This document shows positions 43,988 through 55,058 of a stretch of 64,000 nt of DNA, one piece after another; position 1 is the stretch's first letter; each line of letters opens with the position of its first letter. The DNA lies in contig OY540812.1 in NCBI GenBank assembly GCA_961205875.1, forward strand, positions 1,984,001 through 2,048,000, given 5' to 3'. A program made the translations under genes and the position numbers. The notes beneath the pieces are model-generated. The model was not told where the DNA came from, did not search any database, and saw only the letters and a list, made by a program, of their open reading frames with translations. The DNA comes from Sialis fuliginosa. Lineage: Eukaryota; Arthropoda; Insecta; Megaloptera; Sialidae.

Positions 43988-44215
43988 TTCAAAAATAGGA
44001 CGTTTTCTTCCCAGACAAAAATTAATCTTAAATATAAAATTTTATCCTTCTACGATTTGTCGTATTTGACTTACAGCGCTTACAGACAGACAGATAGACG
44101 GACACACAGACATCATGGCGAAAATAGTCAGAATGGATTAAGAGAAGGTCAAAATGGATAATTCTATCAAAATCCGGATTTCGAAAAAAATCGGCTTCAC
44201 TATATAAGAAAGTAA
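43988..44215 (+). repeat. Segment shared with the interior of the 19.9 kb hAT element
   Basis: Matches 20668-20940: GACGTTTTCTTCCCAG, TACGATTTGTCGTATTTGA, GACGGACACACAGACATCAT, CGAAAATAGTCAGAATGGAT and AATCGGCTTCACTATA. It lacks hAT termini, so it moved by another route, or the hAT element captured a pre-existing repeat. Confidence 0.75.
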
Positions 44216-44274
44216 AAATTAAAATATTTTCTATGAAAAGGATTTGATTTTGAAAAACAAATTCAGGCGAACAA

Positions 44275-44449
44275 TACCAATATTATAAATGCGAAAGTAA
44301 CTCTGTTTGTTACCTGTTCACGATTAAACTGCTGAACCGATCTTGATGAAATTTGGCAGAGAGATAGCTTACATCCTGAGAAAAAGATTAGATAATAAAT
44401 AATAAAAAAACAACGCGGACGAAGTCGTGGGTAACAGCTAGTATACTGC
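44275..44449 (+). mobile_element. Compact Helitron-like (Lep1-type) element with both ends
   Basis: Starts ATACCAATATTATAAATGCG and ends GACGAAGTCGTGGGTAACAG then CTAGT, in only about 175 bp. GCGGACGAAGTCG can pair as the short hairpin expected just before a Helitron CTAG terminus. Confidence 0.75.
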
Positions 44450-44454
44450 ATCTA

Positions 44455-44870
44455 ATATGTAATTTAAATATAACATAACATAAAACTAATTATTCAATGT
44501 AGCGAAATATTTGCATCTATAGAACAATAATAATATAAATGCGAGGGTGAATCGGCACAGAAAGAATACAACACATGGGGTTGCGTCGAATGGGGAGGGG
44601 GGGGGGGTGAGATGGGGGTGGACAGGGGTGTTCACGAGCGAGAGAAACAGAAGAGGTGAATAGAAATGGTTCAAGTTGTCGCACGTTTTAAGTAACATAG
44701 TTACTGCATGTATATAGACCGATGACGTATTCTGTGGTCCACTGTAGCAAAGATGCTGCGAGGGATTCTGAACTGGGAAATGTATTATAATTATAGCGAT
44801 AAATTTACATTAATTTGATTATTATAAAATGATTCACTTATATATAATTACTTATTGTTTATTTTACATT
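44455..44870. other. Unique DNA with G-rich patch
   Basis: A G-rich run (GGGGAGGGGGGGGGGTGAG, about 44590-44612) inside otherwise unique DNA. The minus frame across it is Pro/His low complexity. Confidence 0.35.
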
Positions 44871-44872
44871 AC

Positions 44873-45270
44873 AGAAGCTGATAGTTTGATCAGTTTGCGT
44901 GCAATTTTGCCTAAACCGTTCAATATTGAACAAAATAATGTATTAAATAATTGTATAGAATCAAAAGATCTACAATAACGTCAGCGACACCATATATCTA
45001 ACTTTTGTATTTAAGCCACAATGACTGCTTTTATGTTACAAAGAAAATTAAAAATATTTAGGTTCTGTTTACGTGGACTTATGACCTGCAAAACATTAAT
45101 CCTTATCAAAATAAATGATTTCATCGTCATAAGTATTTAATATAGATATAATTTGCCCTTTACAGCATCCAATTTGGTTGTAAAGTTTAGAAAATACCTT
45201 GAAATATACATACGGGAACATATTTTTTTTTTTGAATCCTAAACAATAATTCCGTAGTTCACGCGAGCGA
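44873..45270 (+). mobile_element. CTAGT-family Helitron-like repeat, truncated
   Basis: Matches 30055-30560: CTAAACCGTTCAATATTGAA, GACACCATATATCTAACTTT, CAAAACATTAATCCTTATC and CAATAATTCCGTAGTTCACG. It stops before the CTAGT end. Confidence 0.7.
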
Positions 45271-45575
45271 AGGTGTAAAATAATAGAACTTTTATAAAAG
45301 AACGATCCATAAATTGTCTTCTATGTACCTGTAATAGTATATCACATACATTTATTCAGAATCCACTGCTCGATCAATATTGTGCGAGATGCATGCAACC
45401 TTTCCCTCCCCATTCTATTCTAACCTCTTCCCTCTTTCACACGTACACACACTCACGTATACACACCCACCACCACACACACACTCGCCACAGAGCGAGC
45501 GCAAAGTTACTGCCCGAATTACATAAAATATAACACTGCATAAAAATAAGAGTATTTATTTATATTTTATCAGAT
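45271..45575. other. Unique DNA
   Basis: A CA-rich stretch about 45430-45495 (ACACACCCACCACCACACAC). No gene or repeat partner. Confidence 0.35.
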
Positions 45576-45576
45576 A

Positions 45577-45714
45577 CAGTGGAACTTCGTAAATACGTAC
45601 TAACGAGAAAAACGTATATAAGAAATATTTTAACATGGGGTCTTATGGAAGAATGCCGGGACTTAAAATGGCGAAAAACGCACTAAAGGAAAACGTACTA
45701 ACGAGGTTCCACTG
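45577..45714. mobile_element. Small pogo-type MITE with TA target duplication
   Basis: The left end CAGTGGAACTTCGTAAATAC and right end GTACTAACGAGGTTCCACTG are inverted repeats, flanked by TA on both sides (45575-45576 and 45715-45716). It is 138 bp. The AACGAGAAAAACGTA and GGAAAACGTACTAACGAGG words are typical of this class. Confidence 0.9.
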
Positions 45715-45754
45715 TATTATATTATTTAGAAGTCAAAATTATATTGGAACGTCT

Positions 45755-46137
45755 AATTGTAAGATTTAACTCGATACAGAATTTCGTTTTTCATTTTTAT
45801 ACATCTTTATTAGAAAATATCAAATAGTTTTGGTAAATAAAAAATACAATGAAAATTAGTAAATTGGAAATTAAAGCTTAAAAATAGCTACTTTTGGATT
45901 CATTTACAAAATTATTTTCTTGTACATTTTAAAAAGCAAGGTTAGATCGTCATTTTAACGTCTAAATTCAACTCGAAGGAGAATTTTGTTTTTCATTTTT
46001 ATACATATTTATTAGAAAATAGCTTTGGTTAAAAAAAACACAAAGAAATTTATCTAAAAAGAAATTAAAATTTGAAATCTATACTTTAGGATTCATTTAA
46101 AAAATATATTTTCTTGTACATCTTAAAAAGTTAGTTT
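45755..46137. repeat. Diverged tandem duplication, about 195-bp units
   Basis: CGTTTTTCATTTTTATACATCTTTATTAG-type sequence (45785 and 45988), GGATTCATTTA (45896 and 46090) and ATTTTCTTGTACAT (45915 and 46110) occur in the same order and spacing in two adjacent units. Confidence 0.75.
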
Positions 46138-46140
46138 ATT

Positions 46141-46425
46141 GCTTCCTCTCAATATCGAAGATACGAGAAGCTTTGTGATCGTTTCAGATTAAGAAAAAAA
46201 AAATTGTCAAAAAATTAAAAATACACGAAAAAATAATCAAGTGCGTTTCAAGAAAAATTTCGAACTAATATTTTTTAGTAAAATTGTATAAACATTAAAT
46301 GGTTAACCAATTCCAGGCAATTTATCTAAACACTATCGGTTTTTAATTAAATTGTTCAATAATTAACTACCTTTGTTGAATTTAGCACGAGGAAGCACTG
46401 TGCATTTACTTGGCAGATATATTTT
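46141..46425 (+). mobile_element. GCTTCCTCG-family element, internally deleted, both ends present
   Basis: GCTTCCTCTCAATATCGAAG at the left, TTTAGCACGAGGAAGC at the right, about 255 bp apart, then the shared flank CACTGTGCATTTACTTGGCA. The interior that contains the GTCTGTC run in long copies is deleted. It is useful for locating the family termini. Confidence 0.85.
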
Positions 46426-46429
46426 ATAT

Positions 46430-47375
46430 CGTTTTGGAAAAATTCTCGTGTATCGGTCTCATCTCGTCCGAATTTTTTTTTATTTAATTTAATGTTGAAT
46501 TAATTATTATCAAGTATGAGGGAATTAATTTTCAGATTTTGAGGGAGGTTCTACTATGTATATTTTAAAAAGTCATCAACGAAGAAATACATTAATTTAT
46601 GTAAGTACATCCACATCATTCTAGGGGAGGGGTAAGGATAAGACCCCCTCCTTTCTCAATTTTATCAATACACATTATTTAATTTAACAATTATGATTAG
46701 TGATAAATAAAAAAAATTATATATAATTACAAAAAAAATACCCCCCCCCCTTTTGGGTGCGTCTCTGACATTTACCACAATAAACCATTGATCAAATCTA
46801 GAAATAAATAAAAATTCCAAGAACATTCATTCAAAAACAATTAACAAAACAATTTGATACAATGTCTGTGTACATATCAGATTGAAAATACTGCATTATA
46901 GAATAAGTTCACTCAATTTCACTTTACAACTACAAAACAATTTGGACTCAATTCAAAAATCTTAAAACACATGTTAGTACACCCCATTCCCGTGACCATA
47001 ATTTTATTTATACGTTTTTATGTGATAAATTTTTACCAGCGGGGGGCTCATGTCATTTTGGTATATTATTTTTGTGCAAGAAAATAGAATTTCATTCAAT
47101 ATACAGGGTGGTCCAAATATCATGTCATTTTGTACAAGAAATATATATTTGTGTATCTAGGTTGTAAAATGAAAAACGCATTTTACACCTTTTTCTACAA
47201 CCATATTTATTATATAATATTAACAATAATATAATATAATAATTAATTTATATACTTTGAATTTTGCTAATTAATATTAAAATTCAACTCTAGTTAATTT
47301 GTACAAAATTTTTGACAGTTCTAATGTGTTTCTTAATTTGTTAATCTATAATATAAGATGGATAATTGGCGATAC
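46430..47375. other. Unique AT-rich DNA
   Basis: Contains C tract 46741-46750 and, at 47105, CAGGGTGGTCCAAATATCAT after TA, which looks like a mariner-type terminus without a visible partner. A small GGGGAGGGG/CCCCCTCC hairpin lies near 46623-46652. No gene. Confidence 0.35.
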
Positions 47376-47379
47376 TGAG

Positions 47380-47985
47380 AATGGCTATATTTTGTTACGT
47401 TAGGTAACATAACAACTAAGCAATGACGATAATAGTAAATCAAGTCGGAAAATTGTGCTATTTTACAATACGCTGGCTAAACCGTTCAATATTGGACAAA
47501 ATAATGTAGTAAATAATTGTGTAGAATCAAAATATCTACAATAAAGTCAGCGACACCATATGTCTAACTTTTATATTTAAACCACAATGACCGCTTTTAT
47601 GTTACAAAGAAAATTTAAAAACATTTATAAATGATTTCAACGTCATAAGTACTTAATGTAGATATAATTTGCCCTTACAGCATCAAATTTGGTCGTATAG
47701 TTTAAAAAATATCTTGAAATATACATACGGGAACATATTATACCGTGTAGCCGCGGGGCAGAGGGAATGATCACAGGCCGGTATTCTTTTGATTGTCAAT
47801 TGTTTATTTTGTTTTCAATAATTAACTTTTAAATTTAAATAGAACAAAAATTATTTGTACTTTTTGTTCTGATTCGTTTTTGTTAGGTAGGCAATTTAAG
47901 TGTTGTTTGTTGGTTTTTATTACAATAATAACTAATCGTGTTTGTACTTAATTGTACTATATATTTTTTAAATAAAATAAAAAAT
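47380..47985 (+). mobile_element. CTAGT-family Helitron-like repeat, truncated
   Basis: GCTATATTTTGTTACGTTAG, CGCTGGCTAAACCGTTCAAT, GACACCATATGTCTAACTTT and TTAAACCACAATGACCGCTT match 29960-30540 and the inverted 55.6 kb copy. The 3' end is replaced by ATTTGCAACCATCCTGTGTA, a mariner-type-looking end. Confidence 0.7.
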
Positions 47986-47989
47986 AATT

Positions 47990-48690
47990 TGCAACCATCC
48001 TGTGTATTGGCCGATTTTATACCAAACTATATTTACCCTATATATTCAATATATGAAACGCTGTAGATGTACTTTTAAAGAAAATTTACTACGAGGGTGT
48101 GTTTTGTGAATTATGGTTTGATTTTTGAACCGAATGTAATTTATATTTTTTAGGGGTGGATGATATTCCTAGATTGTCGATTGTGGGTTGACGTCTCTTT
48201 TGGGAATTGTACTGTAAACATTTTATGTTACTTGCGGTTTTTATTCATGTTTAATATGAAGGACATACGATTTAAAACTTTTTTTTTAAAATGCGGTGAA
48301 AAATTTTTGAAAATATAACAGAATCTCAGACAATGAAAAATCTATGACTTATAAAACGTTACCTGAAACTGTTACCAGTGTGCTCCGAAAAAACGTGTTC
48401 CGTAAAATCAGTGGCATGAAATGTTTGTTGAAAAATGTAGAATATGATTTTCAGGTTTTGTATTTATTTTTTCTTTTGTGACAAATTATTTTAATAAAAT
48501 ATACTACTTAAAAGTGAGGTTATGTATTTTATTTATTGTTTTGAAATGAACTTAATAAACCACTATTATTACAATTAATGTATCAATTTTTACAAGAAAT
48601 GAGAGTAAAGATAAGAAAATTATAATTTTTTAAAAACATTCTTCAAAAAACGATAGTTTCAAAAGTCTAAGGGTGTGCTTTTTATGGACA
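47990..48690. other. Unique AT-rich DNA
   Basis: No repeat partner or gene seen. Confidence 0.4.
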
Positions 48691-49300
48691 AGCCATACTA
48701 TTTTTAAATTATTTACTAACTGAAAACATAGTTTTGTATTAATTTACCCATAAAGTAAGGGAAGCACTGTTTTCAAATTCGTCGACAAAAATCAAATCCG
48801 ACCACTCGTTCAAAAGTTATGGCCATTTTTCTCCAAAAATTTGAAAAAACTAAAACTTTGAGAAGCTATATCTCGAGAACGGTTTGAGATACAGACCTGC
48901 GGTTTGAAACAAACAACTTTTCACGTCATTTTCTATACACACACTTTTAACGAAATCAAAAATTCGAAATTTTTTGGTGAAATTTCCTACAACTTGTCAT
49001 ACAAATATCGACTAAAATACAAGAAAATAAAGAAGCTATATCTCGAGAACGGTTTGAGATACAGACCTGCGGTTTGAAAATTTCAACTTTTCACGTCATT
49101 TTCTATATAATTAACATACCTTTAACAACTCGTCATACAAATATCGACTAAAATACAAGAAAATAAGACTTATTTTATAATTGAGCGTGTAAATTAATAT
49201 GAAACATTCAAATAATATTTTTAAATTATTTATCAACTGAAAACACAGTTTTGTATTAATTTGCTCATAAAATAAGGGAAACACTACTTCCATTGACGCA
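48690..49300. mobile_element. Long fold-back element, copy 2 (right arm only, internally duplicated)
   Basis: Only the right-arm orientation is present. CTATATCTCGAGAACGGTTT and GATACAGACCTGCGGTTTGA appear twice (about 48866 and 49034), as does CATACAAATATCGACTAAAA (about 48998 and 49134), giving an internal tandem duplication of about 165 bp. Both sides carry the extension GTTTTGTATTAATTTRCYCA. Because one arm is missing, this copy cannot form the long hairpin. Confidence 0.8.
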
Positions 49301-49379
49301 GAATGAATCAAATCTGTAATAATAATAAAATTGAACACAATTTTCACCTTACAGTAACCCAAATATAAAAGCTAAGAGT

Positions 49380-49945
49380 ACATTTCCAACAATACTAAGA
49401 CTTTCTTTCAGTCGGATATATGTCAAAAATCAACACACATAACAAGAAAATAAAAAAAAGAGTAAATGGAGAGCGTGGAGCATCAAAGAGTTTTCCGGTA
49501 GATCATTTTTCACGAACACTTTCCATTGCGCGCTTTTCAATGGAGCACCGTCGCACATTAGGGCTGATTTATGACACGGAATTCACTTTTTATGCGGCCA
49601 AATGTTTGCTTACTTAGTGCTTTAGCATAGTGTATCAGTCACTGACATGACAGCCGCCCGTCTCCCTAGATATACCGCATTAATCATAGTTATCGAGGCG
49701 GCCGTGACGCGGCAAAATAAACACTCTCTCTCATACCCCTGCACAGTAGTACCAACATTACAACCCTTCCGTTCCGGTATTCAGATGGATATCTGTATTT
49801 GGCGAAACTTTAGTATACCACGTACACACAGATTTCATAGTTTTGTTTGTTGGTAATACATTTACATCATCTCGTGGCTAAAAATCAATCAAATCAGAGT
49901 TATTACACATGACATTGGTGAAAATCGCTTGTTTATTAAAAATAT
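49380..49945. other. Unique region with two mixed-composition open frames
   Basis: Bases 49420-49860 are less AT-rich than the surroundings. Frames at 49420-49617 (MSKINTHNKKIKKRVNGERG...) and 49647-49856 (MTAARLPRYTALIIV...) each begin with ATG and end normally, but neither shows a known domain. A pyrimidine tract with CAG (CTTTCTTTCAG, 49403-49413) precedes the first. They could be exonic or regulatory; I cannot decide. Confidence 0.25.
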
Positions 49946-49949
49946 ATAT

Positions 49950-50303
49950 AAGGTATTGGCACCAGTCTTGGATATGACCCCAGTAATGGCTATTTTTAAA
50001 TTAAATGTACTGAATTAGAAATATGTGTTGATATTTGATTTCTACCATTTCTGAATATTAATCTATATACATTTAACTGTACTATAGCGTGATTTGATGA
50101 CAATCGGTCAATAGATGTCAAAATGGTGGACATTTAAACTAATCATTAGTATAGTTTATTTATTCATTATTATATATCATAGCAACTGCTTTACATTGTT
50201 TCAAATTTGACGATTTTTTCTTTTATATCTTTTGTGACATTAGCAATTTAATTTTTTTTTAGCCATTACTGGAGAAAAAACGTAAACAAAATAAAAGGCA
50301 ATA
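49950..50303 (-). mobile_element. AAGGTACTGGCACCAG-family transposon, cut by a fold-back insertion
   Basis: AAGGTATTGGCACCAGTCTT, CAATCGGTCAATAGATGTCA and GGTGGACATTTAAACTAATC. The family sequence stops in ACAAAATAAAAGGC, where the fold-back element begins. The continuation (CTATAATTTAAAAAACAAAC in other copies) is not found downstream. Confidence 0.8.
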
Positions 50304-51270
50304 GCATTTAATATTAATTTACACGCTCAATTATAAAACTATAATACCTCTACGTCTTATTTTCTTGTATTTTAGTCGATATTTGTATGACGAGTTGAAG
50401 TTCACTGCAGGAAATTTCACTAAAAATTTTCGAATTTTTGATTTCGTTAAAAGTATGTTTATTGTATAGAAAATGACGTGAAAAGTTGTTTGTTTCAAAC
50501 CGCAGGTCTGTATCTCAAACCGTTCTCGAGATATAGCCTCTCAAAGTTTTAGTTTTTTCAAATTTTTGGAGAAAAAAGGTCATTACTTTTGAACGCGTGG
50601 TCAGAATTGATTTTAGTTGACGGATTTGAAATCAGCGTGTCAAAATCTATATAATGACATGTATAATACTTTAAAATCCGACAAAAAAATTTTGGCCAAA
50701 AATCGACATTTTTTTAAGGTATACCCCTTTGAATTTTTTCGATTTTTCGTGAAATTTTTTTTTTCGAGTTTTAAGGTATTATACATGTCATTATATAGAT
50801 TTTGACACGCTGATTTCAAATCCGTCAACTAAAATCAATTTCGACCACTCGTTCAAAAGTTATGGCGTTTTTTCTCCAAAAATTTGAAAAAACTAAAACT
50901 TTGAGAGGCTATATCTCGAGAACGGTTTGAGATACAGACCTGCGGTTTGAAACAAACAACTTTTCACGTCATTTTCTATACAATAAACATACTTTTAACG
51001 AAATCAAAAACTCAAAATTTTTTAGTGAAATTTCCTGCAGTGAACTTCAACTCGTCATACAAATATCGACAAAAATACAAGAAAATAAGACGTAGAGGTA
51101 TTATAGTTTTATAATTGAGCGTGTAAATTATTATTAAATGCAATTTTTGATTTTTGGTTAAAATGTTTGAGTTGCGCATAAAGACGAATATTCTAATAAT
51201 ATTTTTAAATTAACACAGATTTGTATTAATTTACCCATAAAGTATGGGAAGCACTGCTTCCATGGACGCT
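50304..51270. mobile_element. Long fold-back element, best copy (about 385-bp arms)
   Basis: Left arm 50304 to about 50690 and right arm about 50765-51141 are inverted copies, from GCATTTAATATTAATTTACA at the outside to ATGACATGTATAATACTTTA at the inside. Because of the symmetry, frames on the two strands (50617-50805 plus, 50640-50828 minus) start with the same 20 residues. Neither is a gene. A right extension (51142-51270) holds GAGTTGCGCATAAAGACGAA and ends near GGGAAGCACTGCTTCC. Confidence 0.88.
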
Positions 51271-51274
51271 TAGC

Positions 51275-51812
51275 CACTGCTACACTTACAGGAATCCTGT
51301 ACAATTGACTGAAAAAAATTGCAGATAAAAAAGTATATATTATTTATCTCGAGTTTTTGCGCCCAGGCATAAGGCCCCTACTAAAATTTTATTTTACTGT
51401 TTTTTATCGATAATTAATTAATCTTTATCGGAAAATTCTATCTGCAAAAGTTAAAATTATTATTGCTTTTTTTTCAACATTTAACCCTTATTATGTTAGC
51501 AAAATCGTTATCAAAAAATTGGAATCTTTTCGCTTCGAAATAGCGTTCTTTCCCCCCCTCCCCCCCGCCCACTTGACGTATATCTAGTGATATTTGACGG
51601 CTCGTCCTGTCTGAAGTTGGCAACAATGATTTGTAATGTAATTGGTTTCAGTGCAGCCTCTAGAATATCTATTAAGTGATATCACTCTTTTATCGCTCGT
51701 TGATTTTTTTATATTTCCATTTTATAAATTATATCACAGAATTATTTTTTATTAATACTTACAGAAAAAAATAATATAAGTAATAAAAAAATACAAAAGT
51801 GATTCTAATTTA
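51275..51812. other. Unique AT-rich DNA
   Basis: A C-rich tract lies at 51551-51570. No repeat partner or gene. Confidence 0.4.
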
Positions 51813-51814
51813 TG

Positions 51815-51985
51815 TTTGTAACCTTTTCACGGCTAAACCGCTGAACCGTACTTGATGAAATTTGCTAGATAGATTGGCGCAGATATCTAGTGTGCAAACA
51901 CGAAACTAAAAACCTGTTTTGTCGACTATCATAACAGAAATCTGTATTACCTAAACTGAACGAAGTCGCTGGTAACAGTTAGTCT
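51815..51985 (+). mobile_element. Helitron-like (Lep1-type) repeat, internally deleted
   Basis: CCTTTTCACGGCTAAACCGC near the start and GAACGAAGTCGCTGGTAACAG then TTAGT at the end (CTAGT family variant). Confidence 0.7.
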
Positions 51986-52197
51986 AAAATAAAATTTGGA
52001 TCCAGAAAAACCATTTCTATAGTTTAAAAAAATTTCCCTTGCTGGTCAAAAACTACTGACCTGATTTTGATAAGATTTTCACAAGCCTAAAACTCTAGAA
52101 TTAGTTTAGGATTAGAGCAGACCTGTATTAAGGGAATTTTACATTTGATAAAATGGTAAAAAATTCTAATTGAATTTTTTTTAAAATATACAATGAA

Positions 52198-52447
52198 ACA
52201 GGTTACTTTTTCACGGCTAAATCGCTGAACCGATCTTAATGAAATTTGACAGGAGGATAGCTTGAATCCTGAGCTATTTTGTATTCTGAAAAAATTATCA
52301 GTGCGATTGCGTGTTTGTACGCGCGATATGTTAGGTTAGTTCAGTGACATCTAGCGTGCAAATGCGAAACTAAAAACCCAGTTTTATCGACTATCATAAC
52401 AGAAATCTGTATTCCACGCGGACGAAGTCAAGGGTAATAGCTGGTTT
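52198..52447 (+). mobile_element. Helitron-like (Lep1-type) repeat
   Basis: TTTTTCACGGCTAAATCGCT, GATAGCTTGAATCCTGAG, GACATCTAGCGTGCAAATGC, CCACGCGGACGAAGTCAAGG and AATAGCTGGT (decayed CTAGT end). The hAT MITE copy 2 lies just beyond its end. An inverted fragment is at 53995-54110. Confidence 0.7.
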
Positions 52448-52459
52448 TTTAATAAAAAA

Positions 52460-52852
52460 CAGGGCTTCGAACCGGAACTGAACCGAAAACCGGAAAAACC
52501 GTTATTTTTTGCCGGAACGAAAACCGGAACAGTACCGAAATAAAAATATCCTTTTTTTCGGTTCAGTACATGTTAAAATACGCGTTAACATGATCTTACT
52601 TCCCACTTTAATTGTCGTTCGGGCTATCATACAAGTACCATAAAATGTTCTAAATTATGATAGAAAATAAATTTTTAGTATCTACAAATAATATTTTTTT
52701 TTAATTAATCACTCGGAACTGAACCGAAAACCGAAAAAACCGGAAAAACCGTTATTTTTTTTGGAACGAAAACCGGAACCGAACCGAAATATATTTTTTT
52801 ACTCGAACCGGAACGAAAACCGAAACGAAAAAAATAACGGTTCGAAGCCCTG
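52460..52852. mobile_element. hAT MITE with 8-bp target duplication, copy 2
   Basis: Same ends as 36910-37292 (CAGGGCTTCGAACCG and its complement). The flanks ATAAAAAA (52452-52459) and ATAAAATA (52853-52860) agree at 7 of 8 positions. It is 393 bp, close to copy 1 except for small indels in the A/T-rich centre and an extra GAACCGAAAACC-type sub-repeat. Confidence 0.92.
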
Positions 52853-52861
52853 ATAAAATAT

Positions 52862-53155
52862 CTGCCTTGGGAACCACGGGACTTTCTTATACCTAACCTA
52901 ACCTAACAGTAAATTGTATACGTGATTCTTTGTTTATTAAAACATTTCTAACAAAATAAAACAAAATGAATAATATAGGTAATATTATTCTCTCCATTAG
53001 TGATTTTTTTTAACGTAATAACTGAAAACGGATGTTTACTCTTGTAAATTTTTGGATTTTTGAATTATTTTTGAAATAAGAAAAAAATGTTTTAGATAAA
53101 AAATGTCGAGTATATTATTATCTATAATTTATTCCCCATACATTTTTTTCTTTAC
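52862..53155 (+). repeat. Segment shared with the interior of the 19.9 kb hAT element
   Basis: Matches 20185-20470: TATCTGCCTTGGGAACCACG, CGTGATTCTTTGTTTATTAA, AACTGAAAACGGATGTTTAC and AAAATGTCGAGTATATTATT. ACCTAACCTAACCTAACAG is part of this repeat and is not telomeric. It starts about 9 bp after the end of hAT MITE copy 2, so the MITE inserted at or near its edge. Confidence 0.8.
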
Positions 53156-53199
53156 AAAAATGAAAATAATTTGATTTCGATTTTCTAGTAAGTATAAAA

Positions 53200-53675
53200 G
53201 AAAATAATATTCTAAAAACGTTCAAATACGACACACACATTCAGACGTTTTCTTCACGTTTAGAATTCCGTCCAGGACTTTTCATCCGACACATACATTT
53301 CTATAAAATTCATAACAAATATCCCCGAGTCTCAAATCGGCGATGTTATGCATGCATGTTACAACTTGTACGGTAGCCGTTCGAGTGTGACGTCACATGG
53401 GAGTACGACGGGGGGGGGGGGGGGGGGGGTGGAGGGAGGGGGACAAGATGAGATTCGGATGTGTTCCTGAAGGTCCATTGGGAACCCAGGCCACAGCCGA
53501 ACGAAATTCTCATGCTTATGGAAAATACCACTGGATATAATAGATGTGACAAATGTTGGGAACACCGTCACCGGCAAGCGGCACAAGCGAATATACCCAG
53601 TTTTTAAAATAAGATGAATTCAAGATCAGTTTTGCCAAATATTATGTATTTTTGAAGTTATACTTCTTTTAGGCG
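53200..53675. other. Unique region with GC-rich patch and 20-base G tract
   Basis: A run of about 20 G lies at 53410-53429, followed by GGAGGGAGGGGG. Around it, 53340-53590 is GC-rich. GCGGCACAAGCGAATATACC at 53578 resembles CCGGCACAAGCGGATAATAC at 23607, the left edge of another GC-rich patch. The overlapping minus frames are Pro runs from the G tract and are not genes. Confidence 0.4.
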
Positions 53676-53721
53676 CATTCAGGGTGAAATTTTATTAATG
53701 TAACGTTGTTGCATAACACCG

Positions 53722-53976
53722 CAGGGTAGCCAGTCTTTTTTTAATTTTTTTAAAGCATAATTAACACGTTATATAGAAGAATAAAAACTAACAATTTGTA
53801 AAACTTTTAGAGTGGTTTTAATTTTTTACACACTTAAATGCTTGTTACTAAAAAAAGTGATTAACGTGATGTGGTTTTTGCATTTTTACAAAAAATTCCC
53901 TGACTTCCAACCAAATTCTCTGACTTCCAACCAAATTTCCTGACATTTCCCGGTTTTCTAGAAACTGGTCACCCTG
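53722..53976. mobile_element. hAT-like element with CAGGGTRRCCAGT ends
   Basis: The left CAGGGTAGCCAGTCTTTTTT and right GAAACTGGTCACCCTG are inverted. The interior near the right end has tandem CCCTGACTTCCAACCAAATT words. No matching 8-bp flanks found. CAGGGTGAAA at 53680 is an alternative left end. Confidence 0.65.
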
Positions 53977-53989
53977 AACGGAAACTAAT

Positions 53990-54180
53990 TTAACACCATG
54001 AAATTAGGTTAGGTGTAGATAATACAGATTTCTGTTAAGATAGTCGGTAAAAAGGGTTTTTAGTTTTGCATTTGCACGCTAGATGTCACTAAAGCAGAAC
54101 AAAATGGCTTTTATTTGACTATCGTCAAGACAGATAGCTCCCTTATGCTGAGTTTCACGAACAATAGGTACCTATAGCTT
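53990..54180 (-). mobile_element. Helitron-like repeat fragment, inverted
   Basis: TAATACAGATTTCTGTTAAG, GATAGTCGGTAAAAAGGG and GCATTTGCACGCTAGATGTC match, inverted, 52335-52420. Confidence 0.6.
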
Positions 54181-54184
54181 ACAT

Positions 54185-54500
54185 CAAACTGTTCGGTAAC
54201 TTTATGTCCGCTAGCAAAATTACTTTCAAATAGGGTATTAATTCTGTACTAGTATCTATGGAATTTAGAGCAGTGACACTTCAACTAATTGTAACACAGT
54301 TGGCATCTTTCACCGTACAAAATAATTTTCATAATATCACCACTGTTTTAATACCGTTGGTGTTTACATACAACGCGTGCGCGAAATTTGTCAAAGTTTT
54401 CAACAAACTCCAAAAGAACTGTTTGATATCTCATTTAAAAGTGCTTGCTAGCTAGCAAAATTGCTAGGTCCTTTATAATACCGGACATTAGAGAATAACA
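54185..54500 (+). repeat. CTAGCAAGCACTT-type dispersed repeat, copy 1
   Basis: AATTTAGAGCAGTGACACTT, CACCGTACAAAATAA, CGCGTGCGCGAAATTTGTCA and AAAGTGCTTGCTAGCTAGCA are shared with 61985-62420. Near-palindromic CTAGCTAGCAAGCACT words occur at both edges in the 62 kb copy. No coding evidence; the 65-codon frame 54258-54455 lies wholly in this repeat. Confidence 0.7.
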
Positions 54501-55040
54501 TTTTTCCGCTTCCACTTTACTGTGTACCGAACAATCCTGTCAAGAAAATTTCTCCCTGGTGAATATGGAAAAACCGTCACGAGAACCGAGGGTAGGAAAA
54601 TCATGAAAAGCCGTTGTTGACCAGGCAGCAGAGCGGTCGTGACAGAGAGAGGGGGGTCGGGAGGGGAGGGGGGGGGTGCATACAGACTTAGAGAAAGATG
54701 GGGGGGGGAGGTGACGTACAAGACCCGCGGGGTCGGAGGACATTATTTTTGAAAAGAATATGCGCGCGGGCGGGCGGGGGCTGCGAGCCCCTGGTTATAT
54801 TCCGGACACGATTCCGGGCGCCCGGACTCCTTCATTATTGTCGCTGAGTTATTTTCCTCTCGCGTGCACTTTGCGCTTATCTGAATGGTGCTCTCTCTCT
54901 CACACTTTATTTCTTTGAGAACTGTTGGTGTTTTTAAAATAGCATTTACATTATTGTATGTATTTATTTTCAGAAAATAAAATTTTGTCGTTTCGAATAA
55001 AAAAATACAAATATATTTCAGGAGACAATGCAAACTTAAT
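54501..55040. other. GC-rich unique patch
   Basis: About 54560-54900 is the most GC-rich stretch in this part (GCGCGCGGGCGGGCGGGGGC, GGGCGCCCGGACTCC). It contains several G tracts. Three overlapping minus-strand frames (up to 96 codons) are compositional and show no domain. It is a plausible promoter or enhancer-like element, unproven. Confidence 0.4.
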
Positions 55041-55058
55041 AGTATATTATTTAAATAT

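Noticed and set aside
50617..50828. Two frames on opposite strands with identical first 20 residues
   Set aside because: They are a direct result of the palindrome in the fold-back element, not duplicated genes.
52888..52910. ACCTAACCTAACCTAACAG as a telomere (TTAGG) remnant
   Set aside because: The same place in the 20.2 kb copy reads ACCTAACCTAACAG inside a dispersed repeat, so it belongs to that repeat and has only three units.
53346..53586. Poly-proline minus-strand frames
   Set aside because: They are the translation of the 20-base G tract; compositional only.
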